Origin: Adiantum capillus-veneris
Lineage: Eukaryota > Streptophyta > Polypodiopsida > Polypodiales > Pteridaceae
DNA length: 64,000 nucleotides
Direction of reading: 5' to 3'
Assembly: GCA_014529385.2 (NCBI GenBank)
Contig: CM043971.1
Span: forward strand, 86,194,840-86,258,839
Made by a program: the position numbers and the translations under genes
Shown here: one piece after another, positions 49,650-59,920 of the stretch
How the letters are laid out: each line of letters starts with the position of its first letter
Position numbering within the stretch: position 1 is the stretch's first letter
Notes under the pieces: model-generated
What the model was told of the DNA's origin: nothing
Database searches by the model: none
What the model saw: the letters and a program-made list of their open reading frames with translations, nothing else

Positions 49650-50137
49650 TTACTCTCCTATCTTGTACTTATTGCAAACTTGCTCCCATGATAACTTTTT
49701 CCTTCTTAGATCAAAGAAGAATGAGAGTTTCACTCCTTTCAACACTTGATAAGTTTTTAACTTCCAAGTCATCTCATCCATGTCCATTATATTAGGGGTA
49801 TACTTGCCATTCTTTAGAAATATGCTTTTGTTCAAGATCTCATTTTGTAGTTCAAGAACTTCACCTCTTGTTTGCAAGGCATAAATGCACTTGAATAATA
49901 GAGGTGCAAGCATTATTCTGGCTAGTGCTTATTGAACCTGCCAACCCTTCATAGTTAGAAATTTAATATTTTAAGATTTTTAATGGAACCTTTGTCAATT
50001 GTGTATTCCTTCATATTGGGTGGAAAGCCTTGAGCATATTGTTTCATAATCTTGACCCACCTCTTCTTTACATCCTCATCATATAGAATCAAATGCAACT
50101 TGATTTTGAAAAATTGCTTTTGAAGTGTGCTCTCCAT
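49650..50137 (-). pseudogene. Possible relic gene fragment, unknown
   Basis: Two adjacent minus-strand open stretches each start with ATG: 50137-49955 (DEDVKKRWVKIMKQYAQGF) and 49913-49650 (MDMDEMTWKLKTYQVLKG). Both have protein-like composition, in a region where chance ORFs are otherwise poor. No family recognised, and a chance origin remains quite possible. Confidence 0.2.
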
Positions 50138-51739
50138 GGTCTTAACAAAGGACTACAAAATTTCATATTCCAACATTCATTGTTATGATAAGGCATACTA
50201 GGAGTGTTCTTAACTTGCTTTGAATACACTAACTTGTGGTGTTGAGACTCAAACTTAAGTTCAAGCCTTGCTTCTTAGATTGAATTGTTTCTTTATATGC
50301 TCGCATGCATCTGTGCAAAGTCTAAAATACATGGGCAATCTTCACGTTAGGGTTAGAACCTCTTGTACAAGTAAGGCTCAAGCCTAACTTCAAGCCTCAC
50401 TTTGAAGTTCTATATGACCTCTCATGGAGGGCATGCTTGAGCTTATGTTAGACTCTGTACATATTGATGAAAGGCTCATAGTAATATTTTCAAAGAATCA
50501 AACAAGTACCTTCCAAGACTCAAATCCCTTCTTGGTTTGATGTAACGTGGTGGTTTAGAAGGATAAACACTTCCTCACAGTGGTTGAGAAGGATGACCAT
50601 TTTCATTCCATTGTACTCATGATTCTCAGTTGATGTCTAGCAACCTTTCATAAGGACAACCAATTGCATTCCATTGTACTCATGCTTGCATCATTTTGTT
50701 GAGAAAAATCTCGTTTGGCAACACTTTGGTGGAAAATCGAGAATAATCTTTAATCATCTATAATTGAATTGTTAACATAATTGATGGGTAACCTTTTCAA
50801 CTTTTGCACCTTGCAAATGTTTTGGCAACACTAATGGAGTGTGTTTTAGAGATGATCTAATAGTCCAACATTGTGAACATTCTCTTTGGCATGTTTGACA
50901 AGGAAACATATGATAGAAAGATCAAAGGCCATCAACATTGCCAATATCTCTTCTTGCGTTTGTTCTTGAGTGAAGTCTAAAATGACATCATTGTCTTGTT
51001 ATCTTTTGTTGGAGTTTCAATTTCCATCAACTTCTCTTAAAAAACCTCTTTGTCTTCTTCACTCCTTGTCATCTTCCTCCTTTGTCTTCTTCCTCCTTGT
51101 CATCTTCCTCTTTGCTTTTTTTTTTTTGGTCAATCTTCTTCGATAGTAGAATTGTCCTTTGCGTTTATTTTCCTTGTGAGTCCTTCTACCTCTTGCTCAT
51201 GTGAACCTTCTATCAATGCATTTACACTAGGGCCTTTATAAAACTAATGGTGGTAAATATATTCTCTGCATGCTTTAAAGATCTTGCATCATGACTTTAT
51301 ATGTTTCCAATGTTTGCAAAAAACCCCGGTTTACTATCATTTTAACCAGCTAAAATTGGAAAACACTGCAAATGCACCCCTAATTGTGGCTTTCCTTGTC
51401 TTCTTCACAAATTTCTTAGCTAGAATTCCTATTGGTTTCTTACTCAATACAACCTTCTTTGGTAAGATCAAGGTCCGCTTTGCATGTTTCATTGCCTTCA
51501 CACCAAAAAATGAGTCTTCTTGATTAGTAAAGTTGAAGATCTTCAGTCCCAACTTTTACAATAGAGTTTTCTTTTCCTTGTTTTTCACCATTCATGTTTG
51601 CTACTACATAAAAACTACCCAATGATAAGCAAAAAACTTGTTTTCTTTTGTGTTCCCAGGGTCTTCACTAAGGATTACCATATGGTCTCATGTGAGTGTA
51701 CAATAGGGGGGTTTTATGAGGTACAAAAAGTAGATTTTA

Positions 51740-52194
51740 CTAGAAAGGAGGGTACCATATATAGGGGGTAAATAACAGTTTTGGTGCACACAGGTGATGT
51801 CTTCCTAGTAGTACTACTGAATCCCCCGAGTTTGCGTTCTCTCCAAAAGGTAGTACATTACATGCAAGGCATGACATTGCTGCATCCACGTCATCTTTGA
51901 CACCCATAACAATCCTCATGTCTCCATATTTCATCTCACCTTGAGAAATTTTAGATCAATATCACCTTTGCAGCTTACATTGATATTGTAGGTATCAACA
52001 AACCATCTCACTCCTTCTTTTGTTAATTCAAACGTCTTATCAACCTTTAAGTTATGAGCAGTATATTGGCTTGAGTGGATATTTGAAGAGATTCCAATGT
52101 GAAGACTTGTGCACCTTGAATACCTAATGTAGTTTGATACATTGGAAGACTCCATTCCTATTTTAAAAAATACCCAATTTAAGAAACTAAACAA
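51740..52194 (-). pseudogene. Possible relic gene fragment, unknown
   Basis: 52194-51931 (HNLKVDKTFELTKEGVRWF, TYNINVSCKGDIDLKF) passes with one frame change into 51934-51740 (MRIVMGVKDDVDAAMSCL, NVLPFGENANSGDS). The join at a CAAGGTGAG could be a splice donor or a frameshift. No family recognised. Confidence 0.25.
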
Positions 52195-52219
52195 GGAGCA
52201 CGGGTTCTAAGTTAAATAG

Positions 52220-53685
52220 TACACTAGCATGTGTAGGTGAGGCTTGAACTTAAGTTTGAGCCAAAAGGTGTTGTTCTATGTCCTTGCTAGCAACAAAGAT
52301 GTCATGAGGGTAGACTTTCAAGCTTGTGCTACACTACCATATGCAAGCTAGGCTCGAAAATAAGCTTGATCCTAAAAGTGAAGCTCTATGCCCTTGATAT
52401 TTGAAAGGATGTCATGATGCTAGCCTTGCATGTAAGTGCTAAAGTATCATATGGGGTGTAAGGTCAAACTCAAGTTCAAGCCTAAAATTAATGTTCTATT
52501 CCCTTGGTAACCACAAGAATGTCATGAGGATATACTTAGATGCTACAACTACACTACATATGTAGTTGAGACTCAAACTCAAGTTCAACTTTTAAGGTGT
52601 TATTCTCTACCCTTGGTAGCCACAAGGATTTCATAAGGCTATGCTTGTATCCTAGTGCGACACTAACGTATGTAGACGAGGCTTAAAGTTAATTTCAAGC
52701 CTAAAGATGTTGATTTATGCCCTTGGTTAGCCACAAGGATTTTATAAGGTTATCCCTGCATAAAAGTGCCATAGTAGCATATGCAAATGAGCCACTTGCC
52801 ATTGGTAGCCACAAGGATTTCATGAGACTAGCCTTGGAACCCTATCACCCTAAAGCTACATTAGCATATGTAGTTGGGGCACATACTTAAGTTTGAACTT
52901 AAAGGTGTTATTCTATGCCCTTGGTAGCCACAAGGATGTCATGAGGCTAGCCTTGCATCCTAGTGTTACATTACCAAGTACCAACGAAGATCAAAATTAC
53001 ATTTGATCCTAAAGGTGTTATTCTTTGCCCTTGATAGCCACAAGGATGTCACGAGAGGTAGGCCTTTGATGGTAGTGCTGCACTAGCATATGTAGGCAAG
53101 CCTTAAACTTAAGTTCAAGCCTCTTGCCATTGTTAGCTGCAAGGATGTCATGAGGTTAGCTTGGAACCTTGGTGTTACATTAGTATATGCAACCAAGGCT
53201 CAAACTTAAGTTTGAGAATAAATGTGTTTCTCTATGCCCTTGGTAGCAGCCTCAAGGATGTCATGAGACTAGCCATCCATGGTAGTTCTACATCAACGTA
53301 GGTAGGTGAGGCTCAATCTTAAGTTTGAGCCTCTTGCCATTGGTTGCCACAAGGATGTTATAAGGCTAGCTTTGCACCCTAAATGAACTAGTGCTACACT
53401 ACCATATGCAATTGAGGCTTGAACTTAAGTTTGACCCTAAAGGTGATATTTTATGCTCTTGGTATCCTCATGGATGTCATGAGACTAGTTTTGCACCCTA
53501 GTGCTAACATAGCATATTCAAGCAAGGCTACACTAGCATATGTACTAGAGGCTTGAAGTGAAGTTCGGGACTAAAGGTGCTGCTCTATGCCCTTAGTAGC
53601 TGCAAGGATGTCATAAAGACAACCTTGCATAATAGTGCCATACTAGCATTTGAAGGCGAGGTTTGAGCCTCTTGGCCTTGGTAAC
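52220..53685 (+). repeat. Satellite-like array, left part (about 110-bp monomers)
   Basis: Diverged monomers of the form: CCTTGGTAGCCACAAGGATG, TCATGAGGCTAGCCTTGCAC, CCTAGTGCTACACTAGCATA, TG.AG.TGAGGCTCAAACTT, AAGTTTGAGCCTAAAGGTGT, TATTCTATGC. GGCTCAAACTTAAGTTTGAGCC in the middle is a perfect 22-bp palindrome in the best copies. A second monomer type replaces the tail by CTCTTGCCATTGG. The array is interrupted at 53686 by element D and resumes after it. Confidence 0.92.
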
Positions 53686-53838
53686 TGTCAGGACAACAAC
53701 AAGGCCGGACTAGACAAGGGAAAGGCTGAGCTAGGCAGTGTGGAAAGGGAGTCTAACTAGGGAAAAGGGCTAGGATCCATGCTTTATAGTGGGTGGTTGG
53801 GTGGTGGACTCCTGGGTTCTAGTTCCCCTTGTCTAACA
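53686..53838 (+). repeat. 5' LTR of element D
   Basis: 153 bp, TG..CA. It differs from the 3' LTR at about 15 positions by eye, an appreciable age. Similar in reverse orientation to the LTR of element A at 4021-4199. Confidence 0.93.
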
Positions 53839-54399
53839 TTGCGCCAAAGCAAGCCCTTGCGAGCTACGGCATCACACCGGTGGGGGGAGCTTTTCCCATG
53901 CCTGTAGCAGGCGGAGACGATCACCACACGAGACGGGGGGGAGCTTTGCTCAACCCCTCACGCTATCTGTAGGTGGCCATAGCCGGTGAGAAATTAACTC
54001 TACACACCCGATGGGCGCCCAACCCCTTGGGGGTTAGTGGCCAAATTTTTTTTTCAACACAAGGGACAGTACCCACAGTGGGGTACCCCCCCCCCCCCCC
54101 CCTCCCTCTTGTGCGGCTTCGGCAAGGCTCGGCATATCGACACGGCCGGCAAGTACTTCGACACACACATTTTCTGCGTATTATCGCGGCAGAAACTCAA
54201 AAATTTAATGCGGTCATGGAAAAAAGAATTGTCCCAAGGGGAAATCTGTTGCACATGGCAAGGAGATAGCAGGGCACACAGTGCAACTGTTGCCTCTTGA
54301 GTCTTCCTCACGATTATCTACAATGGAAGTAACACACATCGAGGTGGTGCATGAATGCTGTCTCACAGCTTCCATGTGGCAACAGACCTTTGGATCACA
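53839..54399 (+). pseudogene. Leader and gag remnant of element D
   Basis: A GC-rich leader, a run of 17 C at 54086-54102, then the gag C-terminal scrap WKKELSQGEICCTW (compare MEKRIVPRES in A). This continues into the strand corresponding to A 2056-2250. The zinc knuckle is out of frame. The N-terminal two thirds of gag are absent. Confidence 0.7.
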
Positions 54400-54404
54400 T
54401 GAGT
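54400..54404. other. Target site duplication of element E, left copy
   Basis: TGAGT, repeated at 58886-58890 directly after the right LTR. Joining the flanks restores the protease-region sequence seen in element A (ACATGAGTTAGT on the complement of about 2036-2047). Confidence 0.95.
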
Positions 54405-54623
54405 TGAAGTCGCGGAGCGGAGCGTGGGTCGACTCTCTCTCTCACACACACACACAGTGAGCTTACACAGTACAATACGCAGAGAGATGTTAGAAGGGTT
54501 ATCTCCCAAATCCTTAGTATTCACAAAGAATATGTTAGTATATACAAAGAGTTAGAGGTAAGTGAGTTAGGCGGGCGGCCGGCCATATCCGCATAAGAGG
54601 CCACTTGGGCTTTAATCCCAACA
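54405..54623 (-). repeat. 3' LTR of element E
   Basis: 219 bp, TGAAGTCGCG to AATCCCAACA on the plus strand. Directly inside lies ACCTCCCACTTAAAG, which is the polypurine tract on the minus strand (54624-54638). Confidence 0.96.
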
Positions 54624-54707
54624 ACCTCCCACTTAAAGTCCAATGTGGCACTTTAAGTAACTGTAAATCTATGAACATAAATGTACAAAGATTTACATGG
54701 CTGCCAT

Positions 54708-57608
54708 CTATCCAATGCCCAATAACTCACGACAATTCACAAAGCCCTCTCCTGGAAGTCCCTTTGTGAGTAGATCAGCAGGATTGTCCTTGGTGTGGAT
54801 CTTCAGCAGTTGTATCTGCTTGTCTTCAAGTACTTCCCTAATGAAGTGATACTTCACATCAATATGCTTAGTCTTAGAATGGAACACTGGATTCTTTGCC
54901 AATTGTATAGCACTTTGACTATCACAATATAACTCTGGCATATCTGCATTGATTCCCAAGTCTACAACCAATCTACCAAGCCAAATAGCTTCTTTGCATG
55001 CCTCATTTGCTGCAACATACTCAGCTTCTGTAGTAGACTGCGTAACACAATCTTGTAATCGAGATCGCCATGATATGGCACCTCCAGCCAATGTAAAGAC
55101 ATAGCCTGATGTAGATCTCCTCTTATCCAAGTCTCCTGCATAATCTGAGTCAGTGTATCCTCTGACACTCAAATCCTGACTACCATAGCATATGCGCATA
55201 CTCTTTGTATGTTTTAAGTATCTCATGATACCTTTCACTGCCTCCCAATGTTTCTTGCCGGGATTTGACATATATCTGCTAACCACTCCCACTGCAAATG
55301 CAATATCCGGACGTGTAGCAATCATTGCATACATCAAACTACCCACTGCAGACGCATATGGAATCTTATCCATTTCAGCCTTTTCTTCCTCAGACACAGG
55401 ACAATCTTGTTTGCTAAGTTTCACATATGGTGGCAATGGAACACTCAATGCCTTTCCCTTCTCCATATTGAAACGTTGCAAAACCTTGTCAATATACTCT
55501 GTTTGAGATAACCAAATCAACTTCTTTGATCTGTCTCTCTCAATGCGCATACCAAGTATATGACTTGCCTCACCCATGTCTTTCATGTCAAACGATTTTG
55601 CCATCTTTGACTTCAAAGCTGAAATTTCTTCCAAGTGTTTGCCAGCAATCAACATGTCATCCACATACAAAATAAGGATCAGCCAACTGCCATCCTTAGC
55701 CTTCTTTGTATATAGACAGTGATCGAACTCACTACGTTTGTAGCCTTGAGAAAGCATAAACTGGTGGAACTTATGGTACCATGCCCTCGGTGATTGTTTT
55801 AAGCCATAAAGACTCTTTAACAACTGGCATACCAAATGTTCCATGCCTTTCTCAACAAACCCTTCTGGCTGCTGCATGTAAATTTCCACATCTAAATCAC
55901 CATGCAAGAACGTTGTCTTGACATCCATTTGGTGCAACACCAAATCCAATATAGCAACCAATGCAAGAAAGCATCTCAATGTAGTCATCTTGACCACTGG
56001 AGAGAAGACTTCATCAAAGTCAATGCCTTGTTCTTGCTTAAAGCCCTTGGCAACAAGCCTTGCTTTGTACTTTGGCTGACTATCATGAGCGGTGATCTTA
56101 TACCTGTAAACCCATTTACAAGGTAGAGCCTTTTTGCCCTGTGGTAATTTAACCAACTTCCATGTCTGGTTTTTATGCAGAGCTGTCATCTCTGACTGCA
56201 TGGCCAACTGCCATTTTTTCGAGTCAACCACTTGTAATGCTTCCTTGTAACAAGATGGTTCTCCGCAATCTGTGAGCATGACATAATTTAGAGATGGCAC
56301 ATAACGATCAGGTGGTTTGGAGACACGCTTAGAACGTCTCACCACAACTGATTCTGCCTCTCTAGCCACTATAGGCTGTTCCTGAGCCTGACCATGCTGT
56401 CTTGAAACTGTCACATAACCCGCATCATCCAACTTCCCTGTACTAATCAAGCTCTTTCGGATTGCTGGAACATGTCTGACATTCTTGAGCCATAAATAAG
56501 AGCCATTCTGAAACTTCAACTGCACATCTCCCACTCCAAGTATGTCACAAACCTGCTCATTGCCAAGTCTGACATAATCTTTAGTAGCCACATATGATGT
56601 AAACCACTCTTTGTGCGGAGAAACATGTAAAGATGCCCCTGAGTCGATAATCCAATCACTCATAGCATGTCCATCCTCTGCAGTCAAGAAAACAGAATCA
56701 AGATTGCTTGTAAGGAAGATGTCACCACCTGCTATACCAGAATCACTGTCTGAACCAGATCCTGTGACATTCACCTCTTCAATCTTCACTGAACTCTTCT
56801 TTTCATCTTGCTCAGAACTCTTTGTTTTGCCTTTTTCTTGTTTCCACTTCGTACAGTCTCGCTTCATGTGACCCTTCTTGCCACAATGGTAGCATTCTAT
56901 GTCATCCTTTGACTTCGAATCACGAGACTTACTTCGGTTTTGTGCCTTCTTACCCTTCTTCTCTTTAAACTGTTGTCTCCCTCGAATGACCAAAGCACTA
57001 TTGCCTTTGCCTTTGTCAATGTTCTTCCTGTTCACTTCCTCTGTGAGCAAGCTGCCTTCTACATTGGCACTTGTAAGACCTTCTGGCGCGACAGAATTAC
57101 TTAACGCTGTACGAAAAGTATCCCAACTGTCTGGCAAAGTGATTAAGAGAAACATAGCCTTCACTGAATCTGGAAAGACTATCTCTTGTGCTGTTAACTG
57201 GCTGAAAATTGAGTGAAATTCATTCAGATGATTTGACATGGCTGTCCCTTCCTTCATCTTCAAATCCACCAATTTCTTGAGCCAGTAAATCTGAGAAGTA
57301 GCACTTTGTTTCTCGTACATATCACATAGCTTTTGCCATACGCCATACGCTGTAGTCTCTTCTGCTACGTTGAAGTAAACATTTTCTGCCAGTGTCAGCA
57401 TGATTGTGGAACAAGCTAACTCGTCAAGCTCTTCCCACTCATCTTGAGCCATAAATTCTGGTCTCTCCCCTTTGAGCTTCAGTGGCTTCACTTGTTTTTT
57501 CTGCACCAAAACCTGCCAAATCTGCTTCTTCCAGAATGGAAAGTTTGTGCCATCCAGCTTCTTTATGTTGTAAAGAGTCTCACTGTGAGAAGATGCCATA
57601 TCTGCCAA
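54708..57608 (-). CDS. Copia Gag-Pol polyprotein lacking integrase
   Basis: Uninterrupted 966-residue ORF. Residues 1-235 are copia gag (NIKKLDGTNFPFWKKQIW); 239-252 a CCHC knuckle CYHCGKKGHMKRDC; 322-325 the protease site DSGA; 387-400 the start of the pre-integrase part (LISTGKLDDAGYVT). The text then jumps at about residue 401 (near base 56405) to the linker VRRSKRVSKPPDRYVPSL that normally follows the integrase. Reverse transcriptase spans about 490-740 with YVDD at 648-651, and RNase H about 815-940 (GYTDSDYAGD, STTEAEYVA, NPADLLTKGLP). The missing part would be roughly 400-500 residues in a full copia. All remaining catalytic motifs are intact, so the product may work as a particle and reverse-transcription protein. 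Confidence 0.95.
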   Translation of the reverse strand: MADMASSHSETLYNIKKLDGTNFPFWKKQIWQVLVQKKQVKPLKLKGERPEFMAQDEWEELDELACSTIMLTLAENVYFNVAEETTAYGVWQKLCDMYEKQSATSQIYWLKKLVDLKMKEGTAMSNHLNEFHSIFSQLTAQEIVFPDSVKAMFLLITLPDSWDTFRTALSNSVAPEGLTSANVEGSLLTEEVNRKNIDKGKGNSALVIRGRQQFKEKKGKKAQNRSKSRDSKSKDDIECYHCGKKGHMKRDCTKWKQEKGKTKSSEQDEKKSSVKIEEVNVTGSGSDSDSGIAGGDIFLTSNLDSVFLTAEDGHAMSDWIIDSGASLHVSPHKEWFTSYVATKDYVRLGNEQVCDILGVGDVQLKFQNGSYLWLKNVRHVPAIRKSLISTGKLDDAGYVTVSRQHGQAQEQPIVAREAESVVVRRSKRVSKPPDRYVPSLNYVMLTDCGEPSCYKEALQVVDSKKWQLAMQSEMTALHKNQTWKLVKLPQGKKALPCKWVYRYKITAHDSQPKYKARLVAKGFKQEQGIDFDEVFSPVVKMTTLRCFLALVAILDLVLHQMDVKTTFLHGDLDVEIYMQQPEGFVEKGMEHLVCQLLKSLYGLKQSPRAWYHKFHQFMLSQGYKRSEFDHCLYTKKAKDGSWLILILYVDDMLIAGKHLEEISALKSKMAKSFDMKDMGEASHILGMRIERDRSKKLIWLSQTEYIDKVLQRFNMEKGKALSVPLPPYVKLSKQDCPVSEEEKAEMDKIPYASAVGSLMYAMIATRPDIAFAVGVVSRYMSNPGKKHWEAVKGIMRYLKHTKSMRICYGSQDLSVRGYTDSDYAGDLDKRRSTSGYVFTLAGGAISWRSRLQDCVTQSTTEAEYVAANEACKEAIWLGRLVVDLGINADMPELYCDSQSAIQLAKNPVFHSKTKHIDVKYHFIREVLEDKQIQLLKIHTKDNPADLLTKGLPGEGFVNCRELLGIG

Positions 57609-58652
57609 ACTGTTTACTCCTGAGAAAAATCCGGCAGAGTTTCCCCTGTAAACTGGCCTCTGTACACAGTAAACAAGCTATAATCAACAAGCTGAACACC
57701 TCTCCTCAGGAACTGTCAGTATTTTTGAAAATTTTTGACAGAGTCTCCCCTGTAAACTGAGCTCTGGGAACCAAAAGATAGCTCAAGAAACAATCATAAA
57801 TAGCTGACCAATGACAAATCTAAAAAATCCCTGTAATATGCTGTCCTGTAAGCATACACTGTCTCCTCTCTGGGCGATGACAGAACCTGTATCCGTCTCA
57901 AGACTGAACCCTGAACAATGCCTCAACGGCCTGACGCATAAGATGCAATCCAGTGTCTACACAAAGTCATACATCCTAAGGGATAAAAGTCGCCGAAGAG
58001 GATGCGTGTAGAGGGGAACTCCAGCAACCTAATCCACCTCACACTGGGTAACCCAGCCCCCAGTGCTTGGCTTCAAAAAACCTCACACACGACCCTCTCA
58101 GATGGCTCAGCAAACTGCCCAGAACTAGCATACATCCTATAATAGACCAATCACTGTCCTATGACCGCTGCGGCGGTCTGTCTGCTAGCGTGACTCACAA
58201 CTAGCAGACCCACAATCACAGTACATCAATCTGCAATACATGCCAGTGGTGTCAAGCCGTCGTATGGCCACACCTCCCCTGGAACCTGGCAAGCACAAGA
58301 AGTAGCAATGCAGACTACAATATATATATCTGATGATATATATGTGTACCTGGTCTATAGATGATGCTCTGAAGACGAATAAGTGATGTATGTCGATGTC
58401 GATATTGATGTCGACCACCTCCTGCTTGCCAATCTACACAAGACGGATTTCTTTGTGGCTGAAATCTATCTTCTGCTGTAGTGCTCAGAACGAAATTCTG
58501 AGGGCATAAACGGCTTCGAAAGGGGGGTAAAACCCCAGGTCGCCTGATGGAAACGCTCCCGGAACGCCGAGTGTGAATTTTCGAACTCCGGATCCAGAAT
58601 CTGCCGGAAAAGTGCGCGCGCGCGCGATTGCGCAAATCCGCACTGAACCAAG

Positions 58653-58664
58653 GCTCTGATACCA
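58653..58664 (-). promoter_or_regulatory. Primer-binding site of element E (initiator tRNA-Met)
   Basis: GCTCTGATACCA on the plus strand, that is TGGTATCAGAGC on the element strand, the standard plant LTR-element site. It is separated by AT from the LTR starting 58667. Confidence 0.95.
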
Positions 58665-58666
58665 AT

Positions 58667-58885
58667 TGAAGTCGCGGAGCGGAGCGTGGGTCGACTCTCT
58701 CTCTCACACACACACACAGTGAGCTTACACAGTACAATACGCAGAGAGATGTTAGAAGGGTTATCTCCCAAATCCTTAGTATTCACAAAGAATATGTTAG
58801 TATATACAAAGAGTTAGAGGTAAGTGAGTTAGGCGGGCGGCCGGCCATATCCGCATAAGAGGCCACTTGGGCTTTAATCCCAACA
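58667..58885 (-). repeat. 5' LTR of element E
   Basis: 219 bp, no difference found by eye from the 3' LTR. Contains a (CT)n(CA)n stretch near its left end (about 58695-58718). The interval 57609-58652 is the leader and holds no gene. Confidence 0.96.
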
Positions 58886-58890
58886 TGAGT

Positions 58891-59280
58891 TAGTACGTAT
58901 GCACGGATCTCTGCAAGGGCACAAGGTGCGCATCTTGTTAGATGACGATGCTACTCACAATTTCATCAATTACAGATTGGTGAAAAAACTTAAATTGCCG
59001 CTACAAGGTAGCAATGATGAATGGACATGGTACCAAAATCTGGGATAGTCAAGTCCGAGCTGTTCCGTTGGAAGTACAAGGTTACTCAACATCCTTGGAT
59101 TTTCAGGTTATGAACATGGAGAGGATAGACGTGGTCCTTGGTAGGGAGTGGTTGCATAGCCTAGGACCATCACTGAATCTTAGCTATGAGCACAACAGCT
59201 TCATGTTTGAATCCCATGGCGCACATGTGTTGTTAGGAGAGAAGGATGTAACTTCTTCACCATTGACTCTGTATAGCTGA
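58891..59280 (+). pseudogene. Aspartic protease remnant of element D
   Basis: Reads RILLDDDATHNFINYRLVKK (the Gly of DDG is now Asp). It shifts frame near 59000 and continues WDSQVRAVPLEVQG, FQVMNMERIDVVLGREWLHS. About 33 bp are missing at the shift compared with element A. Ends in a stop at 59278-59280. Confidence 0.85.
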
Positions 59281-59764
59281 GCTTATGCAGCTGAGCTGAA
59301 CTAGCTTATGAGCGCGAACTCCATGCAATAGTGTCTGCCTTCAAGACATGGCGGAATTATCTGTATGGTGCTCAGTTTGAGATTATGTTTGACTAGGAAA
59401 GCATCAAATGGTTTACACAACAAACGGATTTGAAGGGTCCGAAAGCCAGGTGGATCGAGATTCTTTAGGAATATGATGCCAAGCTCCGATATCGTAAAGG
59501 TCGATACAATATGGTGGCTGACGCTCTAAGTCGTATGCCGAGATTTTGGTTGATTTCATTGAACCTCCTACCTTAACGCATGAACCTGAACATGTTTTCA
59601 ATTATCATGAGTTACGTACACGTCATTATGTACGTCAACAAGCATTAATCAAGTGGAAAGATCAACCTGAGGAAGGTGCCACTTGGGAAAACATTAGTGT
59701 TCTTAAGAAGAAGTTTCCCACTTTTGTTTTTGAGGACGAAAACTCTTCTTTAAGGGGGGAGTAA
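59281..59764 (+). pseudogene. RNase H remnant joined to chromodomain end of element D
   Basis: 59310-59540 reads IVSAFKTWRNYLYGAQFEIM, a TAG, ESIKWFTQQTDLKG, a TAG, and RKGRYNMVADALSRMP. At about 59541 it jumps to the extreme C-terminus of the polyprotein: DFIEPPTLTHEPEHVF, LRTRHYVRQQALIKWKDQPE and FVFEDENSSLRGE, a chromodomain that also occurs in element B. The integrase core and zinc domain are deleted. A polypurine tract AAGGGGGGA precedes the LTR at 59765. Confidence 0.87.
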
Positions 59765-59920
59765 TGTCAGGACAACGGGCAAGGACGGACTAAACAAGGG
59801 CAAGGCCGGGGGCTAGGCATTGTGGAAAGGGAGTCCAACTAGGGCAAAGGGCTAGGAGCCATGCTATATAGTGGGTGGTTGGGTGGTCGACTCCTGGGTT
59901 CTAGTTCCCCTTGTCTAACA
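59765..59920 (+). repeat. 3' LTR of element D
   Basis: 156 bp, TGTCAGGACA to TTGTCTAACA, with GCTATATAGTGG as a likely TATA box near 59864-59875. Followed by the target duplication GTAAC at 59921-59925. Confidence 0.93.

Larger units (their letters stand above)
54405..58885 (-). mobile_element. Ty1/copia element E, very young, integrase-deleted
   Basis: Two 219-bp LTRs (54405-54623 and 58667-58885) that look identical base for base, 5-bp target duplication TGAGT, a primer-binding site complementary to initiator tRNA-Met, a polypurine tract, and a single 966-codon ORF. The order gag-protease-RT-RNase H without integrase means that integration must have been supplied by another copia element. 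Inserted on the opposite strand to its host element D. Confidence 0.97.
53686..59920 (+). mobile_element. Ty3 element D, internally deleted, inserted in the satellite and hosting element E
   Basis: LTRs at 53686-53838 and 59765-59920 (TGTCAGGACAAC to CTTGTCTAACA) are flanked by the target duplication GTAAC at 53681-53685 and 59921-59925. Removing D restores the satellite phrase CCTTGGTAACCA.AAGGAT. What remains inside: a scrap of gag, a broken protease, part of RNase H and a chromodomain end. Most of gag, all of the reverse transcriptase and most of the integrase are missing. The copia element E interrupts it between gag and protease. Confidence 0.95.

Noticed and set aside
57811-58786. ORFs in the leader of copia element E
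   Set aside because: They lie between the primer-binding site and the gag start on both strands and have no relatives I recognise.
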